Under the pieces are notes generated by a model. The model worked only from the letters and a program-made list of their open reading frames with translations. It had not been told where the DNA came from and did no database searches. From Deltaproteobacteria bacterium (lineage in GTDB: Bacteria; Desulfobacterota; Binatia; UBA12015), in NCBI GenBank assembly GCA_029262355.1, contig JAJCZO010000071.1:1-33609 (forward strand): a stretch of DNA of 33,609 nt, given 5' to 3'. The position numbers and the translations under genes were made by a program. Shown here piece after piece: positions 1-8,450 of this stretch; position 1 is the stretch's first letter; every line of letters starts with the position of its first letter.

Positions 1-813
1 AACCCGGCCTTCGCGATCCCCCTGCCCTGCGTTGCCTTCCTTCAGCTCATGGGTCTGCCGCAAGAAGAGCTCGAGCTCTTCTTGCGGTTGAAGGACGGCA
101 TCCTGCGCCCGAACCAACAGATCCACAGCTTCGATGTGGACGAAGCGAAGGCGCACCGAAAAAAGGTCGGAAAGGAGATCTACACCTACTTCGAGGATGT
201 GATCGCCCAGCGTCGCACGAACCCCGGCGACGACATGGTCAGCTTCCTGCTGCAGACCGAGATCGAAGGCCAACGCCTCACGGACAACGAGATCCTCGAC
301 GTGTCCTTTCTGCTGATCCTCGCCGGGCTCGACACCGTTACGGCGACGCTCGGCTGCAACATCGCTTTTCTGGCCGCTAATCCCGAACAGCGCGCAACCC
401 TCGTTGCCGACCCCGACCGCATCCCCGCCGCGATGGAGGAGCTGCTGCGGTGGGAGACCCCCGTCACTGGTGTTCCACGCATCTGCACGCAGGACACCGA
501 GATCGGCGGCATGCCAATCAAGCAGGGCGAGATGGTCACGTTCCTGCTGGGCGCAGCCAACACCGACGACGCAGAATTCGAGAATGCGCAGTGTGTCGAT
601 CTCGCACGCGAGGCGAACCGCCACGTCGCGTTCGGCGCCGGGCCACACCGCTGCCTCGGATCGCATCTCGCGCGCATGGAGATCCGGATCGCGCTCGAAG
701 AATGGCACAGCCGCATCCCGGAATACCGAATCCGCGAAGGCGAGGTTCCACGCTACAGCCCAGGCATTCGCGAGGTGCAGTACCTCCCGCTCGTCTGGGG
801 CCCAGCCGCGTGA
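1..813 (+). CDS. Cytochrome P450, 5'-truncated by the window edge
   Basis: This is the C-terminal 270 residues of a soluble bacterial cytochrome P450, a haem-thiolate monooxygenase that takes electrons from a ferredoxin. The frame is open from base 1, so the start and roughly the first third of the protein lie outside the window. Three P450 landmarks are visible, numbered from base 1. The I-helix oxygen-binding motif is A108-G-L-D-T112, the K-helix ExxR is E147-L-L-R150, and the haem loop is FGAGPHRCLG with the thiolate Cys at residue 218 (codon 652-654). The stop overlaps the GTG start of a ferredoxin gene (GTGA at 810-813), so the pair is translationally coupled and the ferredoxin is the obvious redox partner. 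The substrate cannot be read from the sequence. Family identity is very secure; the CYP subfamily is not assigned. Confidence 0.96.
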   Translation, partial: NPAFAIPLPCVAFLQLMGLPQEELELFLRLKDGILRPNQQIHSFDVDEAKAHRKKVGKEIYTYFEDVIAQRRTNPGDDMVSFLLQTEIEGQRLTDNEILDVSFLLILAGLDTVTATLGCNIAFLAANPEQRATLVADPDRIPAAMEELLRWETPVTGVPRICTQDTEIGGMPIKQGEMVTFLLGAANTDDAEFENAQCVDLAREANRHVAFGAGPHRCLGSHLARMEIRIALEEWHSRIPEYRIREGEVPRYSPGIREVQYLPLVWGPAA

Positions 814-1004
814 AGGTTCGGGTCGACGCCAGCCTCTGCACCGGCCACGGTCGCTGCTACGAGATCGCACCGTCGGTTTTCCGCGACGACGACCATGGCC
901 ACAGCTACGTCGACCGAGCCGACGTTCCGAGCCAAGCCGAAGAGAAGGTTCGGCGCGCCGCGAAGAACTGCCCCGAAGAAGCCATCTCCATCGACGACGA
1001 CTAA
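810..1004 (+). CDS. Small 3Fe-4S-type ferredoxin, P450 redox partner
   Basis: A 64-residue acidic ferredoxin that probably passes single electrons to the adjoining P450 in the cytoplasm. The cluster motif is C10-x2-H13-x2-C16 with a distal C54-P55. The position of the second cysteine of a 4Fe-4S motif is filled by His13, which is the pattern of the short P450-associated ferredoxins that usually carry a 3Fe-4S cluster. I chose the GTG at 810 because translation from it begins MKVRVDASLC, the normal N-terminus of this family, and because it overlaps the P450 stop by four bases. A much longer frame open upstream runs through P450 coding sequence and is not real. No ferredoxin reductase is present in the window. 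The gene ends only 19 bases before the convergent lipoprotein gene. Confidence 0.93.
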   Translation: MKVRVDASLCTGHGRCYEIAPSVFRDDDHGHSYVDRADVPSQAEEKVRRAAKNCPEEAISIDDD

Positions 1005-1023
1005 GACCCCGACGGAACGCCAC

Positions 1024-2061
1024 TCACTCGTACGACGGCAGCGAGCCGTCGTCGCGCGGGTCGAGCAGCCCCATCGTGTAGCTCCCAATCCAGATACGGA
1101 AGCCGGCATCCGCCGCTGCGCTCTGACGCGCGAGAGCAGCATCGCTCTCCGCCGCGGCTTCCAAGTCAGCCAGTGTCACTGCCTGGACTGCCTCGAGGAA
1201 CGCGGCGCTCACATCGAGGAGGAGTTCGTACGAGGGCTGCGAGAAGCCTTGAACCGAGAGCCCCGCGCTCCATACACCACGCCCTCGAACCTCCGCATCG
1301 TCCTGAATCCGCGCGATCCCATCGGCCAGCTCCGCCCACGCCGCCGTCGGCGGGTTCGCGATCAGCCCGGGCACGTGCTCGTAGTCGAGCAGGGCCGGCA
1401 GAGTCAGCGGATCATACCGACAGTCGAGCGGACCGAAGCACCGTAGCAGGTTCGGTGGCGACGTCAGTCCGACGGGCGGATCCTCGAGAATCTGGAGCAG
1501 ATAGCCCTTGTTGTAGCCGAAGCTGTCGACGAGATCGTCTCGCACGCTTCGCGCATACGCGACGGCATCCGCATCGTTCGCCGTCACGGCGGCAACTGCG
1601 GGTCGCACATCGGCGGTGTTCTCCAGGAACGTCTGGCGATCGGGAACGACGCCGAATCCCGCGATCAACGACTCTGGCTGCGCGTCGACGATCTCGCCGC
1701 GCAGCCACACGCCACCGAAGTAGCCAGAGAGATAGAGCACCCACAGCCGCTCTTCGAGAGCGAGCCCGGTGGCCACGCCCCCGCCGGTTCGCGAGAGCAT
1801 CTCGTCGAAAAGCAGGCCCGGGGCATCCCCAAACAAGAAGTGGTTGATCTCGACGGGCTCACCGGCGTCGATGCACGCGCGTTCGGCCAGACGGTTCAGG
1901 CCTTCGGGAGCGGGCCGGAGGATCGCGTCTTCAAAGAATGGGTGATCCGGGACCCGCACTTCGAGGTCCCGACACCCCTCGGGCACCCCGGTGGCGGAAT
2001 CGCCGCAGGCTACCGCGACGACCAACAGACACGCGACCCACCCTCGAGTGATCCGTCTCAT
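1024..2061 (-). CDS. Putative lipoprotein of unknown function
   Basis: I do not recognise this 345-residue protein. The ATG at 2061 is preferred over a longer upstream frame because it gives a classical lipoprotein signal: a basic MRRITRGW start, a hydrophobic stretch (ACLLVVAVA) and a cysteine at the end of a lipobox-like AVAC, followed by a Gly/Asp/Ser-rich linker. A GGGAGAG sequence lies just upstream on the minus strand. The mature part is acidic, rich in Ala, Leu and Asp, and contains a few cysteines (CRDLE, CIDAG, CFGPLDC) that could form disulfides outside the cytoplasm. No catalytic motif is evident. It is convergent with the ferredoxin gene and divergent from the amidohydrolase gene, with 85 bases in between. 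Gene reality is well supported by the signal peptide and length; its role is unknown. Confidence 0.8.
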   Translation of the reverse strand: MRRITRGWVACLLVVAVACGDSATGVPEGCRDLEVRVPDHPFFEDAILRPAPEGLNRLAERACIDAGEPVEINHFLFGDAPGLLFDEMLSRTGGGVATGLALEERLWVLYLSGYFGGVWLRGEIVDAQPESLIAGFGVVPDRQTFLENTADVRPAVAAVTANDADAVAYARSVRDDLVDSFGYNKGYLLQILEDPPVGLTSPPNLLRCFGPLDCRYDPLTLPALLDYEHVPGLIANPPTAAWAELADGIARIQDDAEVRGRGVWSAGLSVQGFSQPSYELLLDVSAAFLEAVQAVTLADLEAAAESDAALARQSAAADAGFRIWIGSYTMGLLDPRDDGSLPSYE

Positions 2062-2146
2062 CGGCTCTCCCGTCCCGGAGGCATGTTTGGCTCGGCTCCG
2101 GAGACCGTGATATCCCATGATCGAAGGTAGCGCGCAAGGAACTCCG

Positions 2147-3337
2147 ATGGTCCGCGACATTCGACTCTTCGACGCCGACAACCATTACTACGAGCCACGG
2201 GACTGCTACACCCGCCACATCGAGCCGAAGTATCGCGACCGAGCGATCCACGTCGTACGCGACACCGATGGCCGCGAGCAGATCATGGTGGGCGACAAGC
2301 CGTTCACCTTCCTCAAGCATCACAGCTTCGACCGCACTACGAAGCCCGGCGCGTTGCGCGAGATGCTGCGCAACATGCGCCACGACGGCGTCGGAGAGAG
2401 TGCTTCGGAGGAGATGCAGCCCGAGTACCGCGAACGCGAGGCCCGGATCGCGCGAATGGACACGCAGGGCGTCGAGGCCACCCTGCTCTTCCCCACACTC
2501 GGCGTCTGCGTGGAGCAGTTCATGCGCGACGACCCCGAGCAGATGTACGCGAACGTGCGCTCGTTCAACACGTGGCTCAATGAAGACTGGGGCTTCGACC
2601 ATGAGGGCCGGATCTTCGCCGTCCCGCTCCTGGACTTGCTAGACCTCGACGCCGCGGTGGCGGAGCTCGATCGAGTGCTTGCGATGGGAGCCCGCGCGAT
2701 CGCACTCCGCCCTGGACCTGCGTTCGGGCGCTCCCCCGCCGATCCGTGGTTCGACCCATTCTGGGCACGCGTGAACGAAGCCCGGCTTCTCGTGTGCTTC
2801 CACATCGCGGAGTCCGGCTACAACGAGATGATGTCGGTGCATTGGGGCGAGGAGGCGAGCCCGCCGTCGCACTTCCAGTCCGCCTTTCAATGGACGAACT
2901 TCTACGGCGACCGCCCGATCATGGACACGGTCTCCGCGCTCATCCTGCACAACCTGTTCGGCCGCTTTCCCGAGGTCAACGTCGCGAGCATCGAGAACGG
3001 CTCGCTCTGGGTGAGCTACCTCATGAAAGTGATGGACAAGATGAAGGGCATGGGACGCAACGGCCCCTGGATCGGCGGCTACGTGAAGGGCCGACCCAGC
3101 GAGATACTGAAACGCCGGGTGTTCGTTTCGCCCTACCACGAAGAAGACATCGTCGGACTGGCCGAACAGCTCGGCCCCTCCCAGGTCCTCCTGGGATCCG
3201 ATTATCCGCACGCCGAGGGACTCGCCGAGCCTCGCCAGTTCATGGAGTCGATCCAGAGCCTGCCCGAGCCAGACCAGCTCCGAATCGCTCGGGACAATCT
3301 GCGCGGCCTCCTCGGCGTGGATCCCGCCTCGGCGTGA
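2147..3337 (+). CDS. Amidohydrolase-2 family (ACMSD-like) metal-dependent hydrolase or decarboxylase
   Basis: A 396-residue TIM-barrel enzyme of the amidohydrolase-related family (PF04909 type), whose members hydrolyse or decarboxylate cyclic acids using an active-site metal. The N-terminal metal-site strand reads L-F-D9-A-D11-N-H13-Y-Y-E16, and the C-terminal conserved aspartate is D352 in LLGSDYPHAEG. The ATG at 2147 has AAGGA at 2136-2140 with a six-base spacer. An in-frame ATG at 2117 has no such site and adds ten unlikely residues. The stop overlaps the GTG start of the acyl-CoA ligase (GTGA, 3334-3337), so the two are made together. Close relatives often sit in P450- and CoA-ligase-rich catabolic clusters. 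The exact substrate is unknown. Family assignment is strong. Confidence 0.93.
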   Translation: MVRDIRLFDADNHYYEPRDCYTRHIEPKYRDRAIHVVRDTDGREQIMVGDKPFTFLKHHSFDRTTKPGALREMLRNMRHDGVGESASEEMQPEYREREARIARMDTQGVEATLLFPTLGVCVEQFMRDDPEQMYANVRSFNTWLNEDWGFDHEGRIFAVPLLDLLDLDAAVAELDRVLAMGARAIALRPGPAFGRSPADPWFDPFWARVNEARLLVCFHIAESGYNEMMSVHWGEEASPPSHFQSAFQWTNFYGDRPIMDTVSALILHNLFGRFPEVNVASIENGSLWVSYLMKVMDKMKGMGRNGPWIGGYVKGRPSEILKRRVFVSPYHEEDIVGLAEQLGPSQVLLGSDYPHAEGLAEPRQFMESIQSLPEPDQLRIARDNLRGLLGVDPASA

Positions 3338-4902
3338 GTGCCCCTCGCCTTCCCGGGTCGATCTCCCGCGTCCTCGACGCGACGGTGCGAGAGACGCCCA
3401 ACGCCGAGGCGCTCGTGGGCGGCGACACGCGGTACACATACGCCGGGCTCGATGACGAAGTCGCCCGCGCGGCGGGAGCCCTCGCCGCGCTCGGCGTGAA
3501 GCGCGGCGACCGAATCGCCGCAGCGCTTCCGAATCGGCCAGAGATCATCGTCGCATTCCTCGCCGCGATGCGCCTCGGCGCGCTGTGGTTGGGCATCCCA
3601 CGTCCACTCGCCGCGCCGGAGAAAGGATGGATCGTCGCCGACGCCGGGGCGACGGTGTGTCTCGCCGACGCAGCCGCACACGCAGACCTCGAAACGCAGC
3701 GCCACGAGCTGCCGGTCCTCAAGCATCTGATTCGTGCCACCGGCACCGCCGACGACCCATGGGGCACGATGGTCTCCGGCGCGGCACCGTGGACCACCGT
3801 CGGCGACGACGACCCGAGTGCGCCCGCCGCGATCGCCTACACCAGCGGAACGACGGGGCGGCCGAAGGGAGCCGTCCACACCCACCACAACCTGATGCTC
3901 CCGGGCACCGTCCAGTGCTGGACGGGCACCGTCAGCCCAGACGCTCGCATCGGGGTGATGCTTCCCCTCACGATCCTGAACTTGATCGTGCTCGGCCCAC
4001 TCGTGAGCTTCCAGGCGGGCGGCTGCTGCGTGACGATCGCCCGAAGCGACGCCCCAGGCCTCGCCTCCTGCATCGAGAACGAACGTGTCACCACGTTCGC
4101 CACCGTACCGACGATCATCCACGACCTCCTCACGCATCCCGACGTCGAGCCCCAGCAACTCGCGACACTCGGACGCCCGGGCGTCGGAGGCGCAGACCTT
4201 CCCGAGTCACTGCGTGCGCTCTACCGCGACCGTTTCGGTGCGGAGATCACGATCGGCTACGGCCTCACGGAGGCCCCGACGTCCGTCACGGTCTCGGACC
4301 CAACCGCGGCACCGATCCCCGGCGAAGCGGGCGTCGCACTCCCGCAAGTCGAGATCCGCATCCTCGACGACGCGGGCACGACACTCCCGGCCGGCGAGAC
4401 CGGCGAGATCTGCGTCGCACCTCGCTCCGAGGGGCCGTGGGCCGGCGTCTATACGCCCATGCTCGGCTACTGGAACCGCCCCGAGGAAACGGCCCAAGCC
4501 CTCGCGGGTGGCGTGCTCCATACCGGCGACGTGGGACGACTCGACGAGAACGGGCACTTGTTCGTCCTCGACCGTCGCAACGACCTGATTCTTCGGGGAG
4601 GAGCGAACGTGTACCCGGCTGAGGTCGAACGCGTACTGCACCAGGATGTGCGCGTGTCGGGATGCGCGGTCGTGGGGAAGCCCGACGAGAGGCTCGGCGA
4701 GTCGGTGGTTGCCTTCGTCGAACTTGCTTCCGACATGGCAGCGCCACCCCACGAAGAGGAGGTCCGTGGCGAGCTCCTCGCGCGCTGTGCCCGCGAGCTT
4801 GCGCGATACAAGGTTCCCGCGACGTGGATCTTCGTCGACGCGCTTCCGCGTTCGCCGATGGGCAAGGTTCGGCGCACCGAGCTCCGAGCACAGCTCGCGT
4901 GA
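3334..4902 (+). CDS. AMP-forming acyl-CoA synthetase/ligase
   Basis: A 522-residue member of the ANL superfamily, which adenylates a carboxylic acid with ATP and transfers it to CoA. The phosphate-binding loop YTSGTTGRPKG is at residues 169-179. Further on are YGLTEA (A5), HTGDVGRLDENG (A7), DRRNDLILRGGANVYPAEVE (A8 hinge) and the C-terminal catalytic lysine K511 in PMGKVRR. The GTG at 3334 is preferred because it overlaps the amidohydrolase stop and gives a family-length protein; a longer upstream frame is an artefact of the high GC content. The next gene, an SDR, starts 17 bases downstream. It probably activates the same organic acid that the neighbouring hydrolase and dehydrogenase process. 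Chain length or ring preference is not readable. Confidence 0.95.
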   Translation: MSAPRLPGSISRVLDATVRETPNAEALVGGDTRYTYAGLDDEVARAAGALAALGVKRGDRIAAALPNRPEIIVAFLAAMRLGALWLGIPRPLAAPEKGWIVADAGATVCLADAAAHADLETQRHELPVLKHLIRATGTADDPWGTMVSGAAPWTTVGDDDPSAPAAIAYTSGTTGRPKGAVHTHHNLMLPGTVQCWTGTVSPDARIGVMLPLTILNLIVLGPLVSFQAGGCCVTIARSDAPGLASCIENERVTTFATVPTIIHDLLTHPDVEPQQLATLGRPGVGGADLPESLRALYRDRFGAEITIGYGLTEAPTSVTVSDPTAAPIPGEAGVALPQVEIRILDDAGTTLPAGETGEICVAPRSEGPWAGVYTPMLGYWNRPEETAQALAGGVLHTGDVGRLDENGHLFVLDRRNDLILRGGANVYPAEVERVLHQDVRVSGCAVVGKPDERLGESVVAFVELASDMAAPPHEEEVRGELLARCARELARYKVPATWIFVDALPRSPMGKVRRTELRAQLA

Positions 4903-4919
4903 GGAAGGAAGAAGAGTCG

Positions 4920-5678
4920 ATGTCAGGAAAATTGGAGGGCCGCATCGCGTTGGTGACGGGCGCGGGCGGCGCAGCATGTGGCGCCGCAATCTGCCGCGGC
5001 CTCGCTTCGGAAGGCGCCACGATCATCGGCGTCGATCACCACGAACGACGCGGTCACGCGGTCATCGAATCGGTTGGCGCGGAGTTCGGCGTAGCCGCGC
5101 GTGCGTTTACCGCCGACGTCGCCAACCGCTCCGCCATGGACTCGATCCTCGACACCATCTCGAAGGAGGTCGGTCCGATCGAAATCCTGATGAACAACGC
5201 CGCCCTGAACGTTCAGGGGAGCATCTTCGACTACGAGCCCAAAGATTGGGACCGTGTGATCGACGTCGATCTCACCGCCTGCTGGTACCTCACCCGCAAG
5301 ACCGTCGGAGGGATGCGAGCGCTCGGGCGCGGGTCCATCGTGAACATCTCCTCGGTCGCGGGATACCTCGGCGGAGGCGGCAACGAGGCGCCGTATGCAG
5401 CGTCGAAGGCCGCCCTACACGACGTCACGCGCTCGACGGCGATCGAGGGCGGACCCCACGGCATTCGATGCAACGCGATCGCGGTCGGAATCGTACACTC
5501 GAAGTTCGTCGAGAAGCACATGGACACGCTGAAGAGCCACATCGACCGAACGCCACTGCGTCGCGCTGCACGGCCGGACGAGATCGCCAAGGTGGCAACC
5601 TTCCTCGCCTCGGACGACTCGTCGTTCATCACCGGAGACGTGGTGAACGCGAGCGGAGGCTACTGGCTCTCGATCTGA
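4920..5678 (+). CDS. Short-chain dehydrogenase/reductase with an unusual glycine motif
   Basis: A 252-residue classical-size SDR that should oxidise or reduce a hydroxyl/keto group with NAD(P). The catalytic region is intact: S144/S145, then Y159-A-A-S-K163, and the structural NNAA motif in LMNNAALN. The start ATG at 4920 follows a strong purine tract (GAGGAAGGAAGAAG, 4901-4914). The nucleotide-binding loop is odd. It reads T-G-A-G-G-A-A-C-G-A-A-I where most relatives have TGxxxGxG, so the last glycines are replaced and the loop seems one residue longer. Whether cofactor binding is preserved is unclear. It follows the acyl-CoA ligase by 17 bases and is likely co-transcribed, fitting a beta-oxidation-like or alcohol-oxidation step. 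Confidence 0.93.
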   Translation: MSGKLEGRIALVTGAGGAACGAAICRGLASEGATIIGVDHHERRGHAVIESVGAEFGVAARAFTADVANRSAMDSILDTISKEVGPIEILMNNAALNVQGSIFDYEPKDWDRVIDVDLTACWYLTRKTVGGMRALGRGSIVNISSVAGYLGGGGNEAPYAASKAALHDVTRSTAIEGGPHGIRCNAIAVGIVHSKFVEKHMDTLKSHIDRTPLRRAARPDEIAKVATFLASDDSSFITGDVVNASGGYWLSI

Positions 5679-5860
5679 GATTCAGCGTGCTCTCGGACCC
5701 TACGGAATCTTCGCGACGGGCTGCCCACTGTGACCTCGAGAGCTCCGCAGATCGCCGGCGAAGTTCTTCTCGATCGCATCCCTAGACCCCTGTCTGTCGA
5801 TCCGGATAGGAGGAGGGACACCAGACGCCCGGGCGGCGCAAACAATCCCGAGAGGACACG

Positions 5861-7030
5861 ATGGAAGATCTGAGCTTCACCATCCGTACTCGTACTGAGC
5901 CGGCCCAAGACCTGGGCCTCACCGAGACTACGTTCGACCCGATCCGCGTCGGAATGCTCGCCGATCTCGAGATGGACCTGAAGCGGGTGGAGAAGATCTT
6001 CGCTGAGCCGCTGCTCCTCGCCTTCGAAGAAGCGATCGCGTGCGGCCAGCTGAACCGCTCCGTCGAGCTCATCGTGGAGCCGGCCTTTGCCCTTCCCCAC
6101 CACGACTGGGCGGTCGCGGCCCGAGGCCTCGAGCGTCTGAAGGAGCGCGGCTGTGTCGCGGTGATGGGACCGCTCATTTCGGACAACGCGCGAACGCTTC
6201 GTGCCACGGTCGAGCGGCTCGAGGTTCCGTGCATCACGTGGTCCGGAACCTCGGACTGGTACGGTGAGTATTGCTTCCGTTTGGGCAACGGCGGCTGCAC
6301 GGAAGAAGGCCAGCTCATGGGCTCATGGCTGAAGCACCAAGGCATCGAGACCGTCGGCATCTTGAACGAGCTCTCGCCTAACGGGCGTGAGTACTTCGAG
6401 TCGTTTCGCTGGGCGTGCCATCAGTTCGGGCTCCGCATCGTGGGCCTCGAGATGATCACCCAGACGCCCACCGATCTCGAAGAGCGGCTGGGGCGGCTGA
6501 AGGACTCCGGTGCTCAGGGACTCGCCTACATGGGCTTCGGATGGCCCACGACGCTCATGCGGCCGATGTTCGAGCGCCTCGGCTGGAATCCGCCGCGCAT
6601 CATGACCACCGCTTTTCAGTTCTGCTACCGCTCGAAGGAGTGGATGCAGGCGCTGGTCGGCTGGGTCGGCCTCGATCAGGTATGCGAGGACAACCCCCTG
6701 TACCCGAAGTTCCTCGACAGCTTCGAAGCTCACTTCGGGTGGCGTCCCCCGAACCCAAACACCGTTCCGGTCCTCTCCTACGACTGCGGACGCGTGATGG
6801 CCGAGGGACTCTTCCGCGGCGACACGATGAGCGGCCCCGGCATCAAACGCGGGATCGAGCGGATGCGGTTCGCCCCCAGCGCAACCGGCGGCCCACGCAC
6901 CCACATCGCCGCCGGGCCCTACGACCACCAGATGTTCAAGGGCGATTGGCTGCTCTACCGCTCGATCGAAGAAGCCGCCGACGGAGAGGTCCGGACCAAG
7001 TTCGAAGGACTTTTTCAGCCCAATACCTGA
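5861..7030 (+). CDS. Periplasmic-binding-protein-fold ligand-binding protein without a signal peptide
   Basis: A 389-residue protein of the leucine/amide-binding (Peripla_BP_6 / type I) fold. Typical features are the opening strand PIRVGMLADL, the VAVMGPLISDNARTL segment, VPCITWSGTS and the second-lobe strand IETVGILNELSPNGREYFESF. The ATG at 5861 has an AGAGGA site with a short spacer. The N-terminus (MEDLSFTIRTRTEP) has neither a hydrophobic core nor a lipobox, so export by Sec is not predicted. No ABC permease or ATPase gene is in the window. It could be a cytosolic ligand sensor, as AmiC is in the amidase system, or an enzyme on this fold. It lies 182 bases after the SDR, on the same strand. 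Confidence 0.86.
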   Translation: MEDLSFTIRTRTEPAQDLGLTETTFDPIRVGMLADLEMDLKRVEKIFAEPLLLAFEEAIACGQLNRSVELIVEPAFALPHHDWAVAARGLERLKERGCVAVMGPLISDNARTLRATVERLEVPCITWSGTSDWYGEYCFRLGNGGCTEEGQLMGSWLKHQGIETVGILNELSPNGREYFESFRWACHQFGLRIVGLEMITQTPTDLEERLGRLKDSGAQGLAYMGFGWPTTLMRPMFERLGWNPPRIMTTAFQFCYRSKEWMQALVGWVGLDQVCEDNPLYPKFLDSFEAHFGWRPPNPNTVPVLSYDCGRVMAEGLFRGDTMSGPGIKRGIERMRFAPSATGGPRTHIAAGPYDHQMFKGDWLLYRSIEEAADGEVRTKFEGLFQPNT

Positions 7031-7176
7031 GTCCCAGGGGACGCGTGTCGTGAGTCACGAAACGCACCCGACGGTGGAAGCGACGCAGGCGGTTGACCAC
7101 TTCGGAGAAGGCGCCTAGTTCTGGTCTGCCAGATCTACTGGTCGGGCGTCCACCCGGCCCTGCCCAGGAGTCGAAC

Positions 7177-8436
7177 ATGCCGTCTCGCCCGACCCGAGGC
7201 CTCTCTCCGTTCAATCCCATCCGCACCCGTCGCGCCATGATGCGAGACGGCGTCTACGGCGCCGGCCTGCTCGCCGTCGGATCGTGGATTACCGGGTGCG
7301 GCGATTCGACGACGGGGGGCGTGCAGACCGAGAGCAACATCGCGAACATCGGCCCGCTGGGAGCCGCCGACGAGAACGGCGTCCGCCTTCCCGAAGGCTT
7401 CCGTTCCCGAATCCTTGCGCGCTCCACGGAGATCGTTGCCGGGACCGGATACGTGTGGCACGGCGCGCCCGACGGGGCGGGCATCTTCCCGCAAGACGAC
7501 GGCGGGTGGATCTACACCGTGAACAGCGAGATCCCGAACGGAGACGGCGGCGCCGGCGCGATCCGCTTCGACTCGGGCGGCGACATCGTCGACGCGTATC
7601 GGATCTTGTCTGGAACCAACTTCAATTGCGCCGGTGGCGCGACCCCTTGGGGCACGTGGCTCTCGTGTGAGGAAGACTTCGCGGGCCACGGCGCCGTCTT
7701 CGAGTGCGATCCGACCGGGGCCACCGAGGCGATCCGCCGCCCCACGATGGGTTTGTTCACCCACGAGGCCGTCGCGGTCGATCCGGTCGACGCGCGGCTC
7801 TACATGACCGAAGACCAGCCCGACGGTGGCTTCTATCGATTCACGCCGTCGAGCTACCCAAATCTGGGCGACGGCACGCTCGAGATTGCGCGCGTCGTCC
7901 GCTTCGACGACGTCCAGGCCGGCGGCGCCAGCGCAGTCGAGTGGCTGACGGTCCCGGACCCGAGTGCGACCGATGTGCGCACCAAGAACCAACTCGATGA
8001 CAGCACGGGCTTCCTCGGGGGCGAGGGCATCTGGTACCGCGACGGTCTGGTCTTCTTCTCGACCAAGTTGGACAACCGCATCTACGCCTACAACGCCGCC
8101 GATCAAACCCTCTGCGTTCTCTACCACGCTCAGAGTGACGGCGGCACACTCACTGGCGTAGACAACGTGACGGTCGCGAACCCGGGCGGCGAAGTCGTCG
8201 TGGCCGAAGACGGCGGCGACATGCAGATCATTGCGCTCGTTCGCGACGGGGACGAGTGCGACCTGGGCGCCGTCATTCCCCTCATGCAGATCGAAGGCCA
8301 AGAGGGTTCCGAGGTCACCGGGCCCGTATTCGATCGATCGGGAACGCGGCTGTACTTCAGCTCGCAACGCGGTCAGGGCGGAGACTTCTTCGCGAGCGGC
8401 ATCACGTATGAGGTGACCGGACCGTTCGTCGTATGA
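7177..8436 (+). CDS. PhoX-like (DUF839) secreted phosphatase-type Tat lipoprotein
   Basis: A 419-residue protein of the DUF839/PhoX beta-propeller family. The recognisable core is NCAGGATPWGTWLSCEED, with later blades such as FTHEAVAVDP and GVDNVTVANPGGEVVVAEDGG. PhoX enzymes are Ca/Fe-dependent alkaline phosphatases; this one is shorter than typical PhoX, so the activity is inferred. The chosen ATG (7177) has AGGAG at 7166-7170. The N-terminus carries a twin-arginine motif (TRRAMMR), a hydrophobic stretch and a lipobox-like ITGC, so it should be exported folded and lipid-anchored. The next gene starts 14 bases downstream and encodes another Tat-exported phosphoesterase. I see no clear Pho box upstream. 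Confidence 0.9.
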   Translation: MPSRPTRGLSPFNPIRTRRAMMRDGVYGAGLLAVGSWITGCGDSTTGGVQTESNIANIGPLGAADENGVRLPEGFRSRILARSTEIVAGTGYVWHGAPDGAGIFPQDDGGWIYTVNSEIPNGDGGAGAIRFDSGGDIVDAYRILSGTNFNCAGGATPWGTWLSCEEDFAGHGAVFECDPTGATEAIRRPTMGLFTHEAVAVDPVDARLYMTEDQPDGGFYRFTPSSYPNLGDGTLEIARVVRFDDVQAGGASAVEWLTVPDPSATDVRTKNQLDDSTGFLGGEGIWYRDGLVFFSTKLDNRIYAYNAADQTLCVLYHAQSDGGTLTGVDNVTVANPGGEVVVAEDGGDMQIIALVRDGDECDLGAVIPLMQIEGQEGSEVTGPVFDRSGTRLYFSSQRGQGGDFFASGITYEVTGPFVV

Positions 8437-8450
8437 GCGGAGGATCAACC

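Noticed and set aside
5826..5835. CGCCCGGGCG palindrome upstream of the binding-protein gene.
   Set aside because: Ten-base GC palindromes are expected by chance at this base composition.
7044..7064. Imperfect hairpin (CGTGTCGTG / CACGAAACG) after the binding-protein gene.
   Set aside because: The stem has a mismatch and no U tract; it might be a weak terminator, but I cannot support it.
7093..7121. Possible sigma-70-like promoter (TTGACC, 17 bases, TAGTTC) before the PhoX-like gene.
   Set aside because: The -10 element matches the consensus at too few positions to support a call in GC-rich DNA.
7135..8448. Long open frame on the minus strand opposite the PhoX-like gene.
   Set aside because: The opposite strand has a clear family match, Tat signal and ribosome-binding site. 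The minus frame has no recognisable domain and is a product of high GC content.
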